Below the pieces are notes generated by a model. That model was not told the origin of the DNA, did no database searches, and was given only the letters and a program-made list of their open reading frames with translations. From NCBI GenBank assembly GCA_946411505.1, contig CAMKEG010000004.1:229733-293732 (forward strand): a DNA stretch of 64,000 bases, given 5' to 3'. Shown piece by piece: positions 17,088-25,765 of this stretch (the first letter of the stretch is position 1; every line of letters begins with the position of its first letter). Origin of the DNA: an uncultured Treponema sp. Lineage in GTDB: Bacteria > Spirochaetota > Spirochaetia > Treponematales > Treponemataceae. Made by a program: the position numbers and the translations under genes.

Positions 17088-18281
17088 ATGAACTTTATTT
17101 TTGTTTCGCCGCACTTTCCCAGAACTTACTGGAATTTTTGCGACCGGCTAAAAAAGAACGGCGCCAACGTTTTGGGAATTGGCGACGCTCCCTACAATTG
17201 CCTTGAGCCGCAGCTTAAAGACTGCCTTACCGAATATTATTTTGTCGACAACATGGAAGACTACGACAAGATGTATCGCGCCGTGGCCTTCTTTGCATTT
17301 AAGTACGGCCGCATCGATTGGATTGAATCCAACAACGAGTATTGGCTTGAAAGCGACGCCCGCTTGCGCAGTGACTTTAACATTGCAAGCGGAGTCAGGG
17401 CGGAGCAAATCGCGGGCTGGAAAAATAAATTTGACATGAAAAAATTTTACGCCGCAGGAAAGATTCCGACCGCGCGCTGCCATCGCATCACTACAAAAGA
17501 AGCCGCCCAAAAATTTGTGGACGAAGTTCAGTTCCCTGTAATCGTAAAGCCAGACAACGGAGTCGGAGCGCACGACACTTGGAAGCTTAGTTCGCAAGTT
17601 GAGTTTGACAATTTCTTTGACCATCTTCCTCCGGTTCAATATGTGATGGAAGAATTTGTTACGGGCGACATTTATTCCTACGACGCGATTTGCGATTCCC
17701 ATGGCGAACCGCTCTTTGAGTCGTCGAGCGTTTTTCCGCCGTCGATTATGGACATCGTTTTAAAGGAAGAGGACTTAAGCTATTGGACGATTCCGCAAGT
17801 TCCCCAAGCGTTGGCAAAACTGGGACGGGCCGCGCTAAAATCTTTTGGCGTAAAAAACCGTTTTGTCCACATGGAATTTTTTAGGCTGACGCAAGCCAAA
17901 AAAGGCTTGGGCGCCGTTGGCGACTTTGTAGGCCTTGAGGTGAACATGAGGCCGGCGGGCGGCTACACCCCCGACATGATGAACTACGCGCATTCGACCG
18001 ACGTTTATCAAATCTGGGCCGACATGGTTTGCTCCGACAAGCGCTTGTTGAAAGATTCCGGCGACCACCACTATTGCGTCTACGCCGCCCGCCGCGACAA
18101 GCGCCGCTACGTCCATTCCAACCAAGAAATCGTCGAGCGCTACGGCGAACGCCTTGTGATGAACGAGCGGATGCCGCAAGTGATGGCGGCCACGATGGGA
18201 AACCAAATGTACATGGCCAAGGCAAAGACGCAGGAAGACAAGGACGAATTTTTGAAATTTGTTTTGGAGCAGGCTCGGTAA
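17088..18281 (+). CDS. ATP-grasp enzyme, 397 aa
   Basis: A preATP-grasp Rossmann-like N-terminus (FVSPHFPRTYWNFCDRLKKN) is followed by the ATP-grasp core: KNKFDMKKFYAAGKIPTARC, 'FPVIVKPDNGVGAHDTWKL' (nucleotide-binding Lys and glycine loop), 'YVMEEFVTGDIYSYDAICDS' (adenine hinge with EE), and 'GLEVNMRPAGGYTPDMMN' (metal-binding Glu/Asn). Members ligate a carboxylate to an amine or thiol via an acyl phosphate; the substrates here are unknown. The start at 17088 is set by the promoter 6 nt upstream. The next gene (AAA/TOPRIM) begins 6 nt after its stop, so the two are an operon. Confidence 0.8.
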   Translation: MNFIFVSPHFPRTYWNFCDRLKKNGANVLGIGDAPYNCLEPQLKDCLTEYYFVDNMEDYDKMYRAVAFFAFKYGRIDWIESNNEYWLESDARLRSDFNIASGVRAEQIAGWKNKFDMKKFYAAGKIPTARCHRITTKEAAQKFVDEVQFPVIVKPDNGVGAHDTWKLSSQVEFDNFFDHLPPVQYVMEEFVTGDIYSYDAICDSHGEPLFESSSVFPPSIMDIVLKEEDLSYWTIPQVPQALAKLGRAALKSFGVKNRFVHMEFFRLTQAKKGLGAVGDFVGLEVNMRPAGGYTPDMMNYAHSTDVYQIWADMVCSDKRLLKDSGDHHYCVYAARRDKRRYVHSNQEIVERYGERLVMNERMPQVMAATMGNQMYMAKAKTQEDKDEFLKFVLEQAR

Positions 18282-18287
18282 ATTTTT

Positions 18288-19829
18288 ATGATAGAAGTCA
18301 ACGTAAAGGCAAAGATTCCGTTTCTCTGGGGAAAGGCTTCGTTTGAAAAAAGCTCTTGGGCCAACGTCAATTTGATTGTGGGTCCAAACGGCAGCGGAAA
18401 AACTTTGCTTGCCGAACAAATTGAGCGGCAGTTTGCCGACGCAGGCTACGACATAAACTTTTTGCGCGCCGAACGCCAGGCCGACGACAACGCGGCGGCG
18501 ATGCGAACGATTCGCGAAAACCAAGCCGTCCGCCAAAAAATCGAGGACGTGCTTAGCAACATGTTCGCAAAGGCCATCCGTTTTGAGGAAGCTCCGGGCG
18601 GCAGGCTTGTCGCGATTGTAGTCAACAAGGCGCGCGGCGTTGAATACAATTTAAAGCAAGGCGAGTGCCACGGCCTAAAGGAAATTCTTACGCTCTTGGT
18701 GGCGCTTTACGGCAATTCCAGCAACAAAAAAAATTGCTTGATTTTGGACGAGCCTGAATTGCACTTGCACCCGCAGTTCCAGCAATTCTTTATGAACGAA
18801 ATAAAAAAGGCCAGCGCCGCCGAGCCCAAGCGCGTTTTCTTCATAATCACGCACTCGCCTTATTTTATCGACCTTAACTTTTCGGAGGACTTGCTTGGCG
18901 TCGTGGCCTGCCATGTAAACCGCGCGCCCACCAGCATAGACTCGTTGAGCGACTACGACGAACAATTGTTCCGCCGCTTTTTGCCGCGCTTCAACACTTA
19001 CCACAAGCAGTTCTTTTTTTCGGACAGGCAAATTTTTGTGGAAGGCTACACCGACCAGCAAATTTTCACGCGCCTCTTGTCTTGCGTCGACAGCAAAATC
19101 GGTTCGGCTGGAACAGGCGTGATAGACGTTGGCGGAAAAGACGAGCTTGGCGTTTTCTTTAAAGTGTGCTCGCTTTTGGGGACGGATGGAAGAATCATCA
19201 CCGACTTGGACTCTCTTTTTTGCGGAAAGCTTCGCGAGGAAGTTTGCGCCGACCAAAGGACAATCGATTTTTTGGAAGCCCAGCGCGAAAAGCAGGATGG
19301 CTTTTACGCCTCGCTCTTTACCAAAAAGGAGCTGGCGAAAAAAATCACGCTCGAAAAATTAATCATCCGCTTGGAGCGCTACCTTGGCGGCGTCGGGGAA
19401 TTTTTGGCCGACGTGAACCATTCGGTGAATCCCGAAATCGACATTCTTGTGGAAAAGGTCAAAAGCCTTTACGCCAAGTACGAAAATCCCGAAAACTTGG
19501 ACACCTACAAAACCGTCGTTTTGATGGGCGTCACGCTGGAACGGAAGAGCCTTGAGGAATTGCTTCCGCTCCCCTTGGCCGCGTCGCTCGGCCAAATCAT
19601 AAATCTCGCCAACTTGATTTTTGCCGCGATTGAATGCTCGCGCGTTTACATTTTGCGCCGTGGCTGCATCGAACACTACTACACTCAAACCAACGTTCAC
19701 TACATGCCGGTTTCTTCCAAGGACAGAATCTTCCATTACGAAATCGAGTACATGCTTGACCAAAGTTCCGAGCGGCTAAAAAAGAAGTACGATGAGTTGC
19801 TTGCGATTTTGAACAAGGCCTGCTCGTGA
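18288..19829 (+). CDS. AAA ATPase with TOPRIM domain (OLD-like), 513 aa
   Basis: SMC/ABC-type ATPase head: Walker A GPNGSGKT (residues 32-39), signature-like region before a Walker B LILDEPELHLHPQ (151-163) and switch His189. A TOPRIM domain follows: VEGYTD with Glu252 and TDLDS with D306 and D308. This order is that of OLD-family nucleases, whose relatives act in phage defence or DNA repair, though the protein is shorter between the domains than classical OLD. The C-terminal ~190 residues are helical and unassigned. Translated right after the ATP-grasp gene without a clear Shine-Dalgarno, so probably coupled. Nuclease activity is inferred. Confidence 0.75.
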   Translation: MIEVNVKAKIPFLWGKASFEKSSWANVNLIVGPNGSGKTLLAEQIERQFADAGYDINFLRAERQADDNAAAMRTIRENQAVRQKIEDVLSNMFAKAIRFEEAPGGRLVAIVVNKARGVEYNLKQGECHGLKEILTLLVALYGNSSNKKNCLILDEPELHLHPQFQQFFMNEIKKASAAEPKRVFFIITHSPYFIDLNFSEDLLGVVACHVNRAPTSIDSLSDYDEQLFRRFLPRFNTYHKQFFFSDRQIFVEGYTDQQIFTRLLSCVDSKIGSAGTGVIDVGGKDELGVFFKVCSLLGTDGRIITDLDSLFCGKLREEVCADQRTIDFLEAQREKQDGFYASLFTKKELAKKITLEKLIIRLERYLGGVGEFLADVNHSVNPEIDILVEKVKSLYAKYENPENLDTYKTVVLMGVTLERKSLEELLPLPLAASLGQIINLANLIFAAIECSRVYILRRGCIEHYYTQTNVHYMPVSSKDRIFHYEIEYMLDQSSERLKKKYDELLAILNKACS

Positions 19830-19866
19830 GGCTGTCAGGGGTCCAGGAAGGGGGCGGCTTTTGGGC

Positions 19867-19895
19867 TTGAAAAAACCGCGCGCGCGGTGTATTCT
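19867..19895 (+). promoter_or_regulatory. Leaderless promoter of the DUF362 gene
   Basis: TTGAAA (19867-19872), 17 nt, TATTCT (19890-19895), ATATCC, ATG at 19902. An alternative GTG at 19887 would lie upstream of the transcription start. Confidence 0.7.
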
Positions 19896-19901
19896 ATATC
19901 C

Positions 19902-21023
19902 ATGACCACAAATGTAGCGCTCGCAAAATGCGGCGAATACGACTTTGAAAAAGTTTACGCCGCGCTAAAGGAATTGACTCGCCTTGCGCCGCCGCCGAAT
20001 CCGCGCGGAAAAACCGTTTTGATTAAGCCCAACATTTTGTATCCGCGAAAGCCCGAAGACTGCGTTTGCACAAATCCAGTCGTTGTAGGAGCCTTGGTGA
20101 AAATTTTTGTTGAGTTGGGCGCAAAAAAAGTTTTGGCCGGCGAGTCTCCAGCCGTCGCCAATTCGACTTCCGCCGCGCGCGCGTCAGGCGTTTTGGAACA
20201 GGTTGAAAAAAACGGCGGCGAGTGGGTTGACTTTCACGACAAGGTTCAAGTTGAATGCCCTGAAGGAAAGCGTGCCCGCAGCTTTGACTTTGCCGCCGCC
20301 TTTAGCCAGGCCGACATTCTTGTAAGCGCCGCCAAGTTAAAAAGCCACCAGCTTATGAAATACACCGGCGCGATGAAAAACCTTTTTGGCCTTATGATTG
20401 GCTTGGAAAAGGCGCAGTGCCACTACCGATTTTCAACACAAAGAGAGTTCGGCGAATTTTTGACCGACCTTAACCTTGCGGCAAAAGCGCAGTACGCCGT
20501 GATGGACGCGATTGTCGGAATGGACGGGCCCGGCGGTCCTGGAAGCGGCGACCCGATAGGGCTTGGCTTTATGGCGGCAAGCGACAACATCTTGGCGCTG
20601 GATTGGGTGTGCTCAAGCCTTGTGGGTTACAAGCCGCAAGCGGTTGAAAATTTGCGCGACGCCTTGGAAAGAAAAGTTTGGCTTGATTCGCCTGAGCAAA
20701 TAAAAATTTTGGGCGCGTCCTTTGACGAATGCGCCAACAAAAATTTCCGCATCGTTAAAGACGGAAGCGTTGACTTTTCGGCGATGCTTCCCGGCTGGCT
20801 TGACGGCCTTGCAAAATTTATCTTTACCAGGACTCCCCACTTCCACCAAAACAAATGCGTCAAGTGCGGACGCTGCGCGCAAATATGCCCCGCGCATATC
20901 GTAGAGATGTCGGGCAAAGACGGAAAAGCCGTTCTTACAGATTGGAAAAAATGCCTGCATTGCTTTTGCTGCCACGAGATTTGTCCGCAAAAGGCCATCA
21001 CCTTAAGAAGGTTCATTCACTAA
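19902..21023 (+). CDS. DUF362 protein with two [4Fe-4S] ferredoxin motifs, 373 aa
   Basis: The first ~300 residues match the DUF362 pattern (KTVLIKPNILYPRKPEDCVC; 'KLKSHQLMKYTGAMKNLFGL'; 'VMDAIVGMDGPGGPGSGDP'). The C-terminus has two ferredoxin motifs, CVKCGRCAQICP and CLHCFCCHEICP, each able to bind a [4Fe-4S] cluster. DUF362 proteins are redox or iron-sulfur proteins of unknown reaction. The start is the ATG at 19902, whose promoter -10 lies 6 nt upstream. The MATE gene follows 11 nt later and is probably co-transcribed. Confidence 0.85.
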   Translation: MTTNVALAKCGEYDFEKVYAALKELTRLAPPPNPRGKTVLIKPNILYPRKPEDCVCTNPVVVGALVKIFVELGAKKVLAGESPAVANSTSAARASGVLEQVEKNGGEWVDFHDKVQVECPEGKRARSFDFAAAFSQADILVSAAKLKSHQLMKYTGAMKNLFGLMIGLEKAQCHYRFSTQREFGEFLTDLNLAAKAQYAVMDAIVGMDGPGGPGSGDPIGLGFMAASDNILALDWVCSSLVGYKPQAVENLRDALERKVWLDSPEQIKILGASFDECANKNFRIVKDGSVDFSAMLPGWLDGLAKFIFTRTPHFHQNKCVKCGRCAQICPAHIVEMSGKDGKAVLTDWKKCLHCFCCHEICPQKAITLRRFIH

Positions 21024-21034
21024 AAAGCGCCGCT

Positions 21035-22408
21035 ATGGAACGTAACGAAGACCCGCAATTTAAAATGATGACGACGGAACCGATACGCCGCTTGATTCCG
21101 CGCCTTGCCGTTCCCACTGTGCTAAGCATGATGATAACCGGCGTCTACAACACCGCCGACACTTACTTTGTGTCGCAGTTGGGAACCAGCGCCAGCGCCG
21201 CGGTCGGAATCGTTTTTTCGCTGATGGCGATAATACAGGCGGTGGGCTTTACGTTGGGAATGGGTTGCGGCTCCATCATATCGCGCCGTCTTGGCGAGAA
21301 AAATCTTGAGGCCGCCAACGTTTCGGGCTCAAGCGCTTTTGCGTCCGCGATTTTTTTTGGCGTTTTGCTTTCTGTGATTTCGCTTTCGCATTTGGAAGGC
21401 TTGGTGGAACTCTTGGGCGCAACGCCGACTATCGTTCCCTTTGCGGAAGACTACGCAAAATGGATTTTGGTCGGCGCTCCGATAATTTGCTCTTGCTTTG
21501 TGATGAACAACATCTTGCGCTCGGAAGGCCACGCCAAATTCAGCGCGGTGGCTTTGACAAGCGGCGGAATATTGAACATGCTTTTGGACCCGCTTTTTAT
21601 TTACAAGTTCAACTTGGGAACAAGCGGAGCGGCGCTGGCCACTGTCGTAAGCCAAACGACAAGCTTTTTGATTTTTATCCAATTCTTTATCCGCAAAAAG
21701 GGAACAGTGTCACTGGGCGTGAAATATGTTTCGTTAAAACTAAAAACATACGCTGACATAATGACAATGGGAATTCCTTCGCTCTTTAGGCAAGGCTTGG
21801 CCAGCGTCGCCACAATTTTCTTGAACACAAGCGCGGGCCTTTACGGAGACGCGGCCATAAGCGCGATGACAATCGCCACAAAAGTAGTGATGCTTTGCGG
21901 AAGCTTGATGATTGGAATTGGCCAAGGCTTTTCGCCGGTGGCCGGCTACAATTACGGCGCTTGCCTTTACAAGCGGGTAAAGGCCGCTTGGAAGTGGACC
22001 GCGCTTGTTTCAACTTGCCTTCTGCTTTTTCTTGGCGGCATGATTTTTGCTTTCGCGCCGCAAATCGTCCGTTGGTTCAGAAACGACGATCGGGTTGTGA
22101 GCGTTGGCGTTTTTGCCTTGCGCGCGCAGGCCCTTTCATTTCCATTGCACGCCTTGATTATTTCCATCAATATGCTTATGCAGTCCTGCGGAAAAAAATT
22201 GCAGGCCACTTTCTTGTCATTGAACAGGCAGGGAATCTATTTTATTCCCCTTGTGATTGTCCTTCCAAAAATTATGGGCTTGACAGGCGTGGAAATTTCC
22301 CAAGCCTGCGCCGACATTTTAAGCGCCCTCACCGCGATTCCCTATTTGCTGCTGTTTTTTAGGGAGTTGCGTCGAGGGGAGAATGCGAAGGAAAAAATTA
22401 AGCGGTAA
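21035..22408 (+). CDS. MATE-family efflux transporter, 457 aa
   Basis: Twelve hydrophobic segments in two similar halves, starting MMTTEPIRRLIPRLAVPTVL with the MATE hallmark 'NTADTYFVSQLGTSASAAVG' in helix 2 and the counterpart 'GIGQGFSPVAGYNYGA' in the second half. MATE pumps exchange Na+ or H+ for drugs or metabolites across the inner membrane; the cargo is unknown. The frame is open much further upstream, inside the DUF362 gene, but the family start and the spacing point to the ATG at 21035 (an ATG at 21066 is also possible). A bidirectional hairpin follows at 22423. Confidence 0.85.
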   Translation: MERNEDPQFKMMTTEPIRRLIPRLAVPTVLSMMITGVYNTADTYFVSQLGTSASAAVGIVFSLMAIIQAVGFTLGMGCGSIISRRLGEKNLEAANVSGSSAFASAIFFGVLLSVISLSHLEGLVELLGATPTIVPFAEDYAKWILVGAPIICSCFVMNNILRSEGHAKFSAVALTSGGILNMLLDPLFIYKFNLGTSGAALATVVSQTTSFLIFIQFFIRKKGTVSLGVKYVSLKLKTYADIMTMGIPSLFRQGLASVATIFLNTSAGLYGDAAISAMTIATKVVMLCGSLMIGIGQGFSPVAGYNYGACLYKRVKAAWKWTALVSTCLLLFLGGMIFAFAPQIVRWFRNDDRVVSVGVFALRAQALSFPLHALIISINMLMQSCGKKLQATFLSLNRQGIYFIPLVIVLPKIMGLTGVEISQACADILSALTAIPYLLLFFRELRRGENAKEKIKR

Positions 22409-22422
22409 CGCAAAAACTGCGG

Positions 22423-22447
22423 AAAAATTCCCGCGCCGAGACGCGGG
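22423..22447. terminator. Shared terminator between converging genes
   Basis: CCCGCG-ccgaga-CGCGGG (22430-22447). On the minus strand it is followed by AATTTTT, so it mainly ends the 363-aa gene; on the plus strand the T-run is weak. Confidence 0.65.
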
Positions 22448-22477
22448 TATGTTTAATAATATAAAGTGTTTCTTGTT

Positions 22478-23569
22478 CTACAATCCTAAATTATTGATCC
22501 GCTTATTTTGCGCTTCCGCATCAGCGGCTTTTTTTTGCTTTTCGTCATTTGCTTTTATTGCCGCCATTTTTTTCTCGTTAGAATAAGTGACGGTTATTGT
22601 TAAAGGTTGGTTGAACATAGCCTTTGTCATAAAGTCAATTCCATATCCATCATCAAGTTGTTTGGCTGTCAAATCCACTTGAATTTTAAATGTCGGAGAT
22701 TTATTCCAAACTAGAAGAAGGTGTGTGTCTTGATAAGAAAGCGAAATCCCAGAAAAAGTTTCGGTCTTGTGCTTTGACAAATCTTTGCTGACTGATGGCT
22801 CTCCATATAATTGCTTTAATCCAGTGGCGATGTCCGTTGATTTTTGATCAGAAATATTTGAAAAAACTGTAACGCCACCAACAAGTTTGTTCTCAAAGAA
22901 TTTGTAAAACATCTCTGAATCTTCTGCAGTTCCTTTTCTGGAATACACTACCAGAGAACCTTCGTTTTCTTGTTTTTTTGCATCTGGATATAAGAACGAG
23001 AAATCCTCAAATGTCGTTTCCCAAGGCATACTGTCATAACCGCCGTCTTTTTGCGCAATCGCTTTCATTTTAATTTTCATTTCTTCGATTTTCTTTTTAT
23101 GTTCTACTTCACGTTCTGCAGCAAGGCGCTCTTCTTCTGGTCTCCTTATTTCCGCTTCGATGTCTTCCTCTGTGGGAATATTCTCAATTTTGATAATATC
23201 AACTTTGTTTAGTTCCCGAATAGGAATAAAAGCATTTGAGCTTGCAAATGGGTCGTATGGTTTTTGAATATAAACAATGTAATTTCTTTTAAATGCTTCA
23301 TATTGTTCAGCTTTTTCGATTCTTGATATTTCATCACTTGTCAAAAACTTTGAAAGAGTCTTCCACTGATAACTTTCGCCATGTATAATTAGTTCAATTT
23401 TTCTCTTTGCTGAAACATGTAATGATATATTTGTGATTTTGTAAACATTGCCTCCTACAGCATAGAAATCTTTGCTAAAAAATTCGTCAGCCGGGAATTC
23501 CCCTCCTTGTGTAAAAGCACTACCAATCGCCAACATCACTAACATTGTCATCAATAAAATCTTTTTCAT
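22478..23569 (-). CDS. Secreted protein with central coiled coil, 363 aa
   Basis: Signal peptide MKKILLMTMLVMLAIGSAF, cut near FTQGG. Residues ~125-170 are strongly charged and helical (EEDIEAEIRRPEEERLAAER, HKKKIEEMKIKMK), a likely coiled coil, and the C-terminal end is another charged stretch (ANDEKQKKAADAEAQNKRI). The middle (residues 175-320) is a mixed alpha/beta domain (FYKFFENKLVGGVTVFS) with no family I recognise. A consensus AGGAGG precedes the ATG. The gene is AT-rich relative to its neighbours, as is the next one upstream, which suggests that the pair was acquired together. Confidence 0.7.
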   Translation of the reverse strand: MKKILLMTMLVMLAIGSAFTQGGEFPADEFFSKDFYAVGGNVYKITNISLHVSAKRKIELIIHGESYQWKTLSKFLTSDEISRIEKAEQYEAFKRNYIVYIQKPYDPFASSNAFIPIRELNKVDIIKIENIPTEEDIEAEIRRPEEERLAAEREVEHKKKIEEMKIKMKAIAQKDGGYDSMPWETTFEDFSFLYPDAKKQENEGSLVVYSRKGTAEDSEMFYKFFENKLVGGVTVFSNISDQKSTDIATGLKQLYGEPSVSKDLSKHKTETFSGISLSYQDTHLLLVWNKSPTFKIQVDLTAKQLDDGYGIDFMTKAMFNQPLTITVTYSNEKKMAAIKANDEKQKKAADAEAQNKRINNLGL

Positions 23570-23628
23570 AAAATCCTCCTATAGAATTTTTTTTATATAT
23601 TACCTTGCGGAAATATCATTTGGTGAGA

Positions 23629-24201
23629 TTAATTTTTGTCTTTGAGAAATTTTCCTGCCCACAAATAATTGTCAAAGGTTCGGCGTATAAACCAGTCTTT
23701 TCTGAATATTGTGTCAATTTTTCCTATGCATGTTATTTCCAGTTTGTCTTTGTATTCTTGCTCGAACACTTTGTATTGTTCTTCCCATATTTTACAAAAG
23801 AAATTATAGTCATCCATTTTACAAATTTTCTTGCCAGCCAATTTTGCAAGATGTCTTTTTGCTAGGTTATCAATAATTATTGCTTTATGGTTAAATGCCC
23901 AAAGAATTTTTGATGCGGCGACAACAGCGTTGTTTATTCCATCTCGTAGCAATTTGTTCTTAAAAAAATCTTGTGAAAGTTTGTCAGCATCTGTTGAGTT
24001 TGGATTTTTTTCCAAAAAGACTTTTGCTGTTTCATAGATTTTTTTATATTTGCCAGCTTTGAAATTTCTTGCGATTCTCATTCCAACAAGATATTTATAG
24101 AAGGCTTCTACATCGCCGTTTTCGATTTTTTCCAAATCGTACTTTTCATATTCTTCCCACGCAAAATAGTACCGTAGTAAATCCGCGTTTGTTATTTCCA
24201 T
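23629..24201 (-). CDS. Hypothetical protein, 190 aa, AT-rich
   Basis: Soluble, helical and rich in Lys, Phe and Tyr (LLRYYFAWEEYEKYDLEKIE). No signal peptide and no motif I recognise; NAVVAASKILWAFNHKAIII and KLAGKKICKMDDYNFFCKIW are its most hydrophobic parts. GGAGA lies 6 nt before the ATG. It is divergent from the XRE regulator at 24334, and two inverted copies of an operator-like site lie between them, so the regulator probably controls it. This arrangement also fits a toxin/antitoxin-like or phage-derived gene, which is speculation. Confidence 0.6.
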   Translation of the reverse strand: MEITNADLLRYYFAWEEYEKYDLEKIENGDVEAFYKYLVGMRIARNFKAGKYKKIYETAKVFLEKNPNSTDADKLSQDFFKNKLLRDGINNAVVAASKILWAFNHKAIIIDNLAKRHLAKLAGKKICKMDDYNFFCKIWEEQYKVFEQEYKDKLEITCIGKIDTIFRKDWFIRRTFDNYLWAGKFLKDKN

Positions 24202-24242
24202 TTTTCATCTCCAATAAATCACGTTTGAGCGTTAATCTTTCA

Positions 24243-24325
24243 AATTACGCAACTATGATTAATAGTTTAACACGATTATGCATATTCGTCAAGTTTTAAT
24301 CACAAATAATCATTTTTGCGTAATT
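24243..24325. promoter_or_regulatory. Paired inverted operator-like sites between divergent genes
   Basis: Site 1 AATTACGCAACTATGATTA (24243-24261) and site 2 at 24307-24325, whose reverse complement is AATTACGCAAAAATGATTA: 17 of 19 identical, inverted, 45 bp apart. Site 2 overlaps the presumed promoter of the XRE gene. A shared AATTACGCAA also lies before the other XRE gene (28133). Confidence 0.6.
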
Positions 24326-24333
24326 ATGGTCTT

Positions 24334-24669
24334 ATGGGATTCAAGGAAAATTTAAAGGACGAACTAAGATATCAGGGTGTTTTGGTAAAGGAATTGGCGG
24401 CAAAGAGCGGCGTTCCCAAAGGAACGATTGACCATTATCTTGCGGAAAAAAGCGCCTCGCCAATCGCGGAGAACGCTGTAAAAATCGCCCGAGCCCTTAA
24501 TGTTACGGTTGAATATTTGGTGACCGGCAAAGATTCCGTTCCATCAAAAAATAGTCGCCCGCCTTACAGCGCCCAAATCTGCGCTCTTGCCGAAAAGCTT
24601 TCCCGTATGAATCAAAAACAGTTAAAACTGTCTTCAGTTTTAATATCTACGATTGAAAAAGAAGGATAA
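24334..24669 (+). CDS. XRE-family HTH regulator, 111 aa
   Basis: Residues 1-65 form a Cro/C1-type helix-turn-helix (ELAAKSGVPKGTIDHYLAEK), with the closing ARALNVTVEYLVTGKD typical of these repressors; a helical tail follows (ALAEKLSRMNQKQLKLSSVL). The ATG at 24334 is preferred to an upstream TTG because the HTH family usually starts MGFKENL-like and the TTG lies inside the operator; no Shine-Dalgarno is visible, so it may be leaderless. It probably represses its own and the divergent 190-aa gene through the paired sites between them. Confidence 0.8.
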   Translation: MGFKENLKDELRYQGVLVKELAAKSGVPKGTIDHYLAEKSASPIAENAVKIARALNVTVEYLVTGKDSVPSKNSRPPYSAQICALAEKLSRMNQKQLKLSSVLISTIEKEG

Positions 24670-24753
24670 ACAATCAATAAAAAATTTGACAAAACCTAAC
24701 CATTAGAGTATATTTAATGCGTGGGGAAGCTCCGCCCCTTAACTGGAGAATGT

Positions 24754-24783
24754 AAAAAGGCGGCTGTAACAAGCCGCCTTTTT
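24754..24783. terminator. Bidirectional terminator
   Basis: AAAAAGGCGGCT, gtaaca, AGCCGCCTTTTT: a perfect stem with A and T runs on both sides, between the converging XRE and dehydrogenase genes. Confidence 0.9.
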
Positions 24784-24792
24784 GTTTCCCAT

Positions 24793-25761
24793 TTAATTCA
24801 CCACATTAACCGGCGTTCCCGCCAAAAACTTTCGCAGGTTGTCCACGGCGATTCCCAACAAGCGCTCGCGGGTTTCCTTTGCGGCCCATGCCACGTGGGG
24901 AGTGATGACGCAGTTGGGGGCGCCCAAAAGCGGGCAGCCGGCGGACATGGGCTCTTGCGACAAAACGTCGGCGCCAAAGGCAAAAAGTTTTTTGCTTTCC
25001 AGCGCCGCTCGGACTGCCGCCTCGTCAATCAAGGGGCCGCGCGCGGTGTTTAGCAAGATGGCGCCGTCTTTCATTTTGGCGAGCGCCGCTTGGTTTATCA
25101 TTCCCTTGTTGTCGGCGGTAAGAGGGCAGTGTAGGGATACGATGTCGCTTCTTTGCAGCAATTCGTCAAGGCTTACGGATTCCACCGTGAAATTTTCTTT
25201 GCTAAAGTCGTCGATTTTTTTTGCCGTTCTTGAATGGGCGATGACTTTCATTCCAAGCGCGTTTGCGATTTTTGCCACGGCCTGGCCAATGCTTCCAAAG
25301 CCTACAATGCCAAAAGTTTTTCCCAACAGTTCCGTAAGCGGATGCGTCCAATAGCAAAAGTCGGGGCTTTTTATCCAGCCGCCATTTTGGACGGAATCGT
25401 TGTGCGCGTGGACGCCGTTTGTCAATTCAAGCAAGAGCGCGAACGTCGCTTGCGCCACGGCCATCGTGCTGTATGAAGGAATGTTTGTTACGGTGATTCC
25501 GCGTTCGCGTGCGGCGGCCGTGTCGATCACATTGTAGCCGGTTGCGAATACGCCGATGTATTTTAGCTTTGGGCATTGCAAAAGAATTTCTTTTGTGATT
25601 TGAACTTTGTTCAAAAAAACAATGTCCGCGTCGCGCATGCGTTCCGCCGTAAGATTTGCCGGAGTGCGCTCGTAGTATTCGAGCGTTCCAAATTCTTTGA
25701 ACACGTCGTAGCTAAGGTCGCCGGGATTCAGCGCGTGGCCGTCAAGAATCACCAATTTCAT
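24793..25761 (-). CDS. D-2-hydroxyacid dehydrogenase (glycerate dehydrogenase type), 322 aa
   Basis: NAD-binding Rossmann domain with GFGSIGQAVAKIANALGM (residues ~152-169); substrate-binding part at both ends. Catalytic residues visible: Arg in NTARGPLIDE, Glu in VLSQEP and His in ITPHVAWAAKE, the standard Arg-Glu-His set. The WAAKETRERLLGIAVDNL ending is typical of HprA-like glycerate/hydroxypyruvate enzymes; the exact substrate is not certain. The longer open frame upstream overlaps proB; the ATG at 25761 is chosen because GGAGG, inside the last proB codons, is properly spaced. Third gene of the argF-proB operon. Confidence 0.85.
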   Translation of the reverse strand: MKLVILDGHALNPGDLSYDVFKEFGTLEYYERTPANLTAERMRDADIVFLNKVQITKEILLQCPKLKYIGVFATGYNVIDTAAARERGITVTNIPSYSTMAVAQATFALLLELTNGVHAHNDSVQNGGWIKSPDFCYWTHPLTELLGKTFGIVGFGSIGQAVAKIANALGMKVIAHSRTAKKIDDFSKENFTVESVSLDELLQRSDIVSLHCPLTADNKGMINQAALAKMKDGAILLNTARGPLIDEAAVRAALESKKLFAFGADVLSQEPMSAGCPLLGAPNCVITPHVAWAAKETRERLLGIAVDNLRKFLAGTPVNVVN

Positions 25762-25765
25762 AAAA

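Noticed and set aside
19887..19901. GTG start adding five residues to the DUF362 protein
   Set aside because: It overlaps the -10 box TATTCT; transcription would begin after it.
20855..21034. Upstream extension of the MATE transporter within the DUF362 gene
   Set aside because: The extension is basic and unlike any transporter start; it overlaps the ferredoxin motifs in another frame.
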